64,000 nucleotides of DNA, from the NCBI RefSeq assembly GCF_009727055.1, contig NC_052353.1, positions 45,587,148 through 45,651,147 of the forward strand, in the 5' to 3' direction. The notes beneath the pieces were generated by a model that saw only the letters and a list, made by a program, of their open reading frames with translations, did no database searches and had not been told where the DNA came from. The position numbers were made by a program, and so were the translations under genes. Source of the DNA: Benincasa hispida. Taxonomy: Eukaryota > Streptophyta > Magnoliopsida > Cucurbitales > Cucurbitaceae. Shown piece by piece: positions 58,514 through 64,000 of the stretch (its first letter is position 1; each line of letters opens with the position of its first letter).

Positions 58514-60488
58514 TGTAACATCCCACAACTTTTTATTTATTTATTAATAATGTAAAACTTTTCCCTTTTCAGTAATTGTCCTTAGTTGAAGGGCATGTTT
58601 GGAATTCTGAATTTAAAGTATAAATGCAAGGATTAAGTGTTGTCGTGGAAATTATTAAAAAATTATTCAATTTGAAAAGTTATGGCAGGAATTAATTATT
58701 TTTTTGAAAAAGAAAAGGAATTAAATAGTATAAAGTGGGTTAAGGAAATGATCTAATTAGAGTATAACTATTTTCCTTTTATTATTATTATTATTAATAT
58801 ATTTTTTTTAAAATAAAAGAACCCCCTCCCACCTTTCCCCTCACTCACGGCGAGCGCCCCCCCCCCCCTTTGTTTTCTGCTTCCTCGCCGCCGTTCGTGG
58901 TTCTTGCTGGCCAGATCCCGCCGGTCAGACACTCTCTCAGTCCACCCAGATTCGAACCGCCGCACGTCCACACTCTCAGTCCGCCTAGATCGGACGCTGA
59001 ATGCCCGCCGTCAGCTACGAATTCCAGCCGCTCGCATCTCTTTCTCTCTCGACAACCCTTGCCTTTCGCTCTCGTCTCGCCAACCGTCAAGCCGCGCCAC
59101 CTCCGATCGACGTCTCAGACCTAGCTGCGCGCGTGCTGCTCGTTCTCGTGGCACCGCTGCGTCTTCCCAAAGTCGTCCGTGTCGGATCTAGGGGTTTGAC
59201 CGCACTGCTTCCCTCGCCTTTTCGCTCACGACGGTTCTTCGCCAACTGGTCAAGTCATGCCACCTCCGATCGACGTCTCAGATCCAGCTCCCCCACTCCG
59301 CTTCGCTACGGGTTATCAATGCCTACCACGTCGGGTCCGTTTTGTCTTCGTCAGATCTATTGGGTAAGGTGTGTCGGTTCATTATTGTTCTCTTGGCCAT
59401 TAATATTGTGTTTCAGTGTTATGACTCATCTTATTGATTTTGTTTCAAGCTTAAGTCGTTAGGGAGTTTGGAAGTCAAAAGGAGGCACCATCGTGGAAGG
59501 TGAAAAGTGTTTTTTCTTTTCTTTGAATAAGTTCTTATGATAGTTTGGACTTGGACCTGAAGTCTTACAATTATGGCTTCAACTGAAATTTGAGAGTTGT
59601 TTTGTGTCAGGCTGCTACTTTGGATTTCTGTCATAGTTTGGTGGTCAAAAATTTGTTATCTATAGAGTATCGACGCGAGGTAATGTAATCTTATCACTGG
59701 AACTGCCCACGGGCAAGGCCCTAGTTGTATGCTAGCATGATAAGTGTATGTTATGGTAATGTTAGCATGTTGATTAACAGTTATGACTTGAATCAAGGTA
59801 TGTTCTGGCAACAAATTTTGAATTTACATACACACCTAAGTGCTTGATCGTTAGTATGTGAAGTATGTGTTTTCATATGTCGATGTCTGATCTGCTGGCG
59901 TTGAGGCATACTCGTATGTTGTGGATTTATGATATAAGTTATACATGGATGATGTATATATGTTGTTAAGAATTATGGGTATGTGATGCAACCATGGTAT
60001 TAAGGATTTTTTATGTATGCTTTAGAACCGTACAATGTGAATCTTAGCACGTTAAGACTATGTGAATATCCTCATTGATTAGTTAGATACTCACCAGTTT
60101 GTGTTTCCTTCGGGATTCACTAGTTGTCCTTCAGGATTTCACAAAGTTTGTGTTTCCTTCGGGATTCACAAGTTTGTGTTTCCTTTGGGATTTCACCAGT
60201 TTGTGTTTCCTTCGGGATCCACCAGTTTGTGTTTCCTTCGAGATTCACCGATTTTTTGTGGGCATACTTAACTACAATAGGATAGGACTCAATCTCTTAA
60301 TGTTACATGTATTTATGTGCCATATGTGGGTATCTAGAGGACATAGATGCCTAAGCCTGAACCCTAATGGTGGGGTTACTTACGAGTATTTTTATACTTC
60401 ATTCTCTTATGTTGATGTTTCAGGTAAAGGGTTAGAGATGCACCGGCGATAACGCAGCGGAATTCAATGAATCGAGCCACTGGGACTT

Positions 60489-60524
<36 letters not shown>

Positions 60525-60813
60525 GTTTATAGCATCATGAGATTAGATGGTTCTTTTCATGTTTCCCTTAATGTTTTAGTTTTGATGTTTGAAACTTATT
60601 ATTAAGAATTGTTTTTCATATGTACTTATTAACCTTTATGATTTATGGGTACCCTATTATTGTTTTTAACAATTGTATTTAATAAACGTCTTTTGAACTT
60701 CTCTTGTTTTTAATTAGCATTTACTTCAAATGACTGAGCGTCGTTTTAAATTCTTTACATGCATTTATTTTAGTAACGGCCTTACCTAGGTCTTAGGGGG
60801 TCGGGTCGTTACA
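58514..60813 (+). mobile_element. 2.3-kb solo LTR of a Ty3/gypsy chromovirus-type element
   Basis: Starts TGTAACATCCCAC and ends GGGTCGTTACA (TGTAAC/GTTACA inverted ends), flanked by an exact 5-bp duplication TGTGA (58509-58513 and 60814-60818). No coding domain lies between, so this is an LTR left by recombination. Starts like TGTAACATCCC and a GC-rich interior are typical of long chromovirus (Tekay/Del) LTRs. It contains a C run and GC-rich block (58845-59345), a 25-bp tandem array (60094-60250) and a 33-base T run (60490-60522). Orientation is assumed from the TGTAACATCCC end. Confidence 0.8.
60094..60250 (+). repeat. About six tandem units of ~25 bp (AGTTTGTGTTTCCTTCGGGA)
   Basis: Consensus ACCAGTTTGTGTTTCCTTCG then GGATTCACA. 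The units vary by one to four bases, the second is shortened (TAGTTGTCCTTCAGGATTTC). A minisatellite inside the solo LTR. Confidence 0.85.
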
Positions 60814-62304
60814 TGTGACCACATAATATCATTCCTATTCTTAGGATGCGTACGATGCAAGTTGACAAACAGAGCTTATCTCTAAGTCCCTATCTCTTGT
60901 TTATGCAAGCCTAATCTTGCTCTTTCGAGTCCAGATTCTAATCTAGCTCTCTCAAGACATTAGGTTCTTTCTTTAGACTCTCTCTCGAGTAACCCTAAAG
61001 GGTATTTTGCACAACATAAAATAAGACAATCGCAAACAATGAACTTCCTAGGTCATGTTAGCTTAGTTCTTCTCAACCCATTCAACTAGTTTAGCTACTC
61101 ATGCGTATTAAGAGAGTGAGCAGATATAGAAATAGAACTTCCATTGAATAGATATAAAGATGATGTACAAAATAACAATGTAAGTATAGTAAAGAGCCTG
61201 GTAGCAATTTCTTGCTGCCAGGCGTTTACACTGTTTCTACTCGTGCTCTAAAGATATTCTCGCTCTCTGCTCTTACGCCCCAAGGTTCTCTCTCGAGTTG
61301 CCCTGAGCGATCTCCAATGCCACCACTCTTCTCTTGCTCCGCCTTAAAATGGAAATAAAAATTATGAACAGAAGCAACTGGTTGTAAAAATGGTGAACGG
61401 TGAATCCCTTTTCTGAAGAATGCACTTGGTATTTATAGAGCATCAATGGTGAAAGGCGATTTCTCTCTCCCAGTTGTACAGATGGGACAACTTTAATTCC
61501 TGATTGGTGCGCCGAATGATTGTTACCGATAAAGTTGAATGTACTTTGTGACTATTATCGGCTGTCAACTTAATTTGGATTCGACTGTCATCAGCTTTTT
61601 GTCCCATCACTCTTAATTAGCCTTTCACCCAGATGCGCCCACCATGTTGCGCTGACTAAGTTGCGGTGATCCCTCTCGGACAAATGTTTGCGAGCACGAT
61701 CAACACAAAGCCTTGTGGTGAAGTTCTGCTCGACCAATGAATTCCTATGATCGCAATCTTTACATTGCGTTAACGTATATTCTACACAAAAATATAAAAA
61801 TCAATAGTTCTAATGCGCTGAACACATGCGACCGCAATATTATAGAATTTATGCTTAATGGACACAATTTAACATATTTCATCAATGCAATCCAACATTG
61901 TTTAAGAACTTAGCACTATGATAACGTGCATTTCTGCCCGTTATCACACCCCCAAATTTAAACAATGCTTGTCCTCAAGCATAAGCTAAAGATTCCTTTA
62001 GCAAGTCCACTACAAAGTTCTTTTCCTAGATTTCTCAAGGATACTTCATTCAAATCCTATATACCAGAATTTTCTTAAGTCTTATTCAAGTTTCTTCTTA
62101 AAATATTTCTAAGACCTAGAGACTGCAAGTTTAACTTTCAAAAGGACTTTACTAAATTCTGGAACATCGCATGATTTATTTCAAAAAGAAAATTTTCTAC
62201 CGGGGTGTCAAATGATTTTATTCTTGCACAAAAATTTTCTTCATTGCTTATTATTATTATTATTATTATTTCTGACCTTGCGCTGATTCAAGTGTCTTGC
62301 CTTC

Positions 62305-62560
62305 GTTTTGGCTTGCCCCCACGTGTGTCATGCGGATATCCAACTATGAGCAATTCATTCTTTCTCAGACTCAACTCATACAAATTTGGCAGTGGAGTTG
62401 CGGTCATTGATTTATGCATTGATCCTTGTGACTTACTCTTGTTTTGGCTTGCCCCCACGTGTGTCATGCGGACATCCAACTACAGGTAAGTGCCTTTCAC
62501 AACTTAACTCTTATCAACATGAGTTTCCCATTGAGTTAACAGTGGAGTTGTTATTCTTAA
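62305..62560. repeat. 136-bp tandem duplication in the gypsy 3' non-coding region
   Basis: GTTTTGGCTTGCCCCCACGT and the following bases at 62305 recur from 62441; both copies continue with TGTCATGCGGA-ATCCAACTA and later GGAGTTG. (TTA)n microsatellites lie just before the first unit (62246-62270) and after the second (62562-62600). Confidence 0.7.
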
Positions 62561-62562
62561 AA

Positions 62563-62599
<37 letters not shown>

Positions 62600-63368
62600 T
62601 TGTAGTTGCAGGGACGGTCGGGAACAAATACCCCGGCCATCCCCCCGACTCTTCTATATTTGCAACATCGGCACTCCCTCCAAAAAATTAAAATAAGTTA
62701 TGTGATGTTCTAGAATGCGTTGTAAAGAGAGTTTGAAAGAAAGTTAGCAAATCCCTAACTTCTAGAAATATTTCATGAGGTGACTATCTTAAGATTAAGT
62801 TGATTCTAATATATACGAAAGAAATAGAAGCATATTTTTTATCATTGAAATCATACTTAACAAAGAACAAAATGCGGTAACTCACTAAATTTATCTATGT
62901 TAAATGATTACGGTGATTAAAGAGGATGCGGTGATAAAACTTGTAAAACTAACATGCGTTGTGATAGCGCAAAATTTGAAATAAAGATAAGGAAGAGTAC
63001 ACCCCTAAATTTTGCATTGTCGCCTGCATTGTATTGACACATCCATCTTTACGGCGATTTCTCTTCTTTGGGTTGCGGTGATGGAGTAAGATAAATACTT
63101 TGTCACGTAACATCTCCGCAATCCAGCGCCTCGATCGTTGCAAGAAAAACAAAGAGATGGTCAAATTATTTTAAACAAAATAAAACTCATTATCACATTT
63201 TTTTTTGTAATAAAGATAGTGATAGTAAAATAAGGATAGATCAGAATTAAAAAGATAGTAAAAATTCCGAGTAGTGGAGAAAAGGGTTGAAGAATTGAGG
63301 TTTCCCAAAACTTGCATCCCTGATAAGTTGCGATCATTTAATAATGCAGGGACCACCTACTTCCTTCT

Positions 63369-64000
63369 TCAGTCAAAGTTCTTTAGTTCCACGGAGTCGA
63401 CTTGGCGATGCCAGTCTTCTCCATGGCATACCTTTACTCGCTGCCCATGGACTTTGAATATGTTGGTTCCGTCATCATTTGATAATTCCACCACGCTATG
63501 CGGAAGTACTTTTCGAATTATGAACGGTCCAGACCAACATGACTTTAGCTTTCCTAGGAAGAGTCGCAGACGTGAGTTGAACAGCAAGACCTTTTGCCCG
63601 ACTTGGAGGTTTTGACCGCATATGCGTTGATCATGCCAACGCTTGGTACGCTCTTTATAATTTTCATATGCGTTGTTCCTCCATTCTTCTAGCTCGACCA
63701 GTTGCATTTTTCGCGCTTCCCCTGCCTTCTTCAAATCAAAATTCAGCTTCTTTACTTCCCACAGTGCTTTATACTCTAGCTCCAAAGCAAATGACACGCC
63801 TTACCAAATACCAGTGCATAAGGGGATATACCTATGGGTGTTTTAAATGTGGCCCGGTATGCCTACAACGCATCGTCAAGCTTTGTTGCCCAGTCTTTCC
63901 GTGAAGGCTTTACTACCTTCTCAAGTATCAACTTAATTTCTTGATTGGACACTTCAGCCTGACCATTCGTTTGCGGATGGTATGCGGTGGCCACTTTGTG
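63369..64000 (-). pseudogene. Ty3/gypsy integrase, C-terminal half (broken, runs off window)
   Basis: Minus strand reads the end of the catalytic core ([20 protein letters not shown], with the Glu of the DD-E triad), [32 protein letters not shown], then the C-terminal GQKVLLFNSRLRLFLGKLKS, WSGPFIIRKVLPHSVVEL and IFKVHGQRVK. A TAG at 63863-63865 replaces the Trp expected before AYR, and a one-base deletion near 63795 shifts the frame at KACHL. The protein is typical of the Athila/Tat branch. It starts outside the window. Confidence 0.85.

Larger units (their letters stand above)
57965..61946 (-). repeat. 3' LTR of the Ty3/gypsy element (interrupted)
   Basis: Terminal TGAT...ATCA inverted ends. 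Without the inserted solo LTR and its duplicated five bases the LTR is about 1.68 kb, in the range known for Athila-type elements. A 36-base phrase (starting AAATTCCTCTGAGTTTCC) is tandemly repeated at about 58055-58125. Confidence 0.7.
57965..64000 (-). mobile_element. Ty3/gypsy (Athila/Tat-type) retrotransposon, continues past the window
   Basis: Read on the minus strand: the end of integrase (63369-64000), a 1.4-kb non-coding stretch, a polypurine tract (AAATTTGGGGGTG at about 61947-61959), then a 3' LTR starting TGATAACGGGC at 61946 and ending CTGCATCA at 57965. A 2.3-kb solo LTR with its own duplication sits inside that LTR. The 5' LTR, gag and most of pol lie right of the window. The five bases left of the LTR end are GTCGT, the expected target duplication to look for on the far side. 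Confidence 0.8.

Noticed and set aside
58870..59462. Overlapping frames with Arg/Ser/Pro-rich translations
   Set aside because: They lie in the GC-rich part of a solo LTR where stop codons are rare, on both strands and in several frames.

Overview
The window looks like nuclear DNA of a eudicot plant. The base composition is AT-rich, genes are split by GT-AG introns, the recognisable host proteins are plant families (fasciclin-like protein, xyloglucan endotransglucosylase, Rab geranylgeranyltransferase beta), and more than a third of the sequence is retrotransposon. Recurrent GATAGAC-type repeats and the style of the repeats suggest Cucurbitaceae, but that is a weak inference.

Host genes. At the left end are a membrane-anchored SAM-dependent methyltransferase-like gene (141-827, +), a fasciclin-like gene (1049-2167, -) and a 98-residue secreted/membrane protein (3811-4107, -). 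A four-exon XTH gene (27959-30496, -) and a nine-exon Rab geranylgeranyltransferase beta gene (39800-42382, -) follow. No operon-like or pathway grouping is visible; these are independent genes separated by repeat-rich DNA.

Mobile DNA, left to right. 5668-9834 is a decayed Ale/Retrofit-like Copia element. 10656-15457 and 42790-47444 are two members of one short-LTR Copia family, each with a 5-bp target duplication and unusual TA...TA termini; the second sits just upstream of the Rab geranylgeranyltransferase gene, probably in its 5' UTR. 27056-27691 is a hAT-like non-autonomous element with an 8-bp duplication. From 47650 to the right edge the DNA is a nest: an Ale-like LTR fragment, a large broken Copia element (about 48170-56143), a related LTR in the opposite orientation (56144-57964), a minus-strand Athila/Tat-type Ty3/gypsy element that runs off the window (57965-64000), and a 2.3-kb solo LTR inside that element's 3' LTR (58514-60813).

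The rest (most of 15.5-27 kb and 30.6-39.8 kb) is AT-rich intergenic DNA with microsatellites, homopolymers, fold-back repeats and tandem duplications. I found no rRNA, no convincing tRNA and no CRISPR array. I did not find a clearly new multi-gene system. The observations most worth checking are the non-canonical LTR termini, a possible leader intron and palindrome cluster in the large Copia element, a missing splice acceptor in the Rab geranylgeranyltransferase gene, and a 63-bp duplication around a single N that looks like an assembly error.
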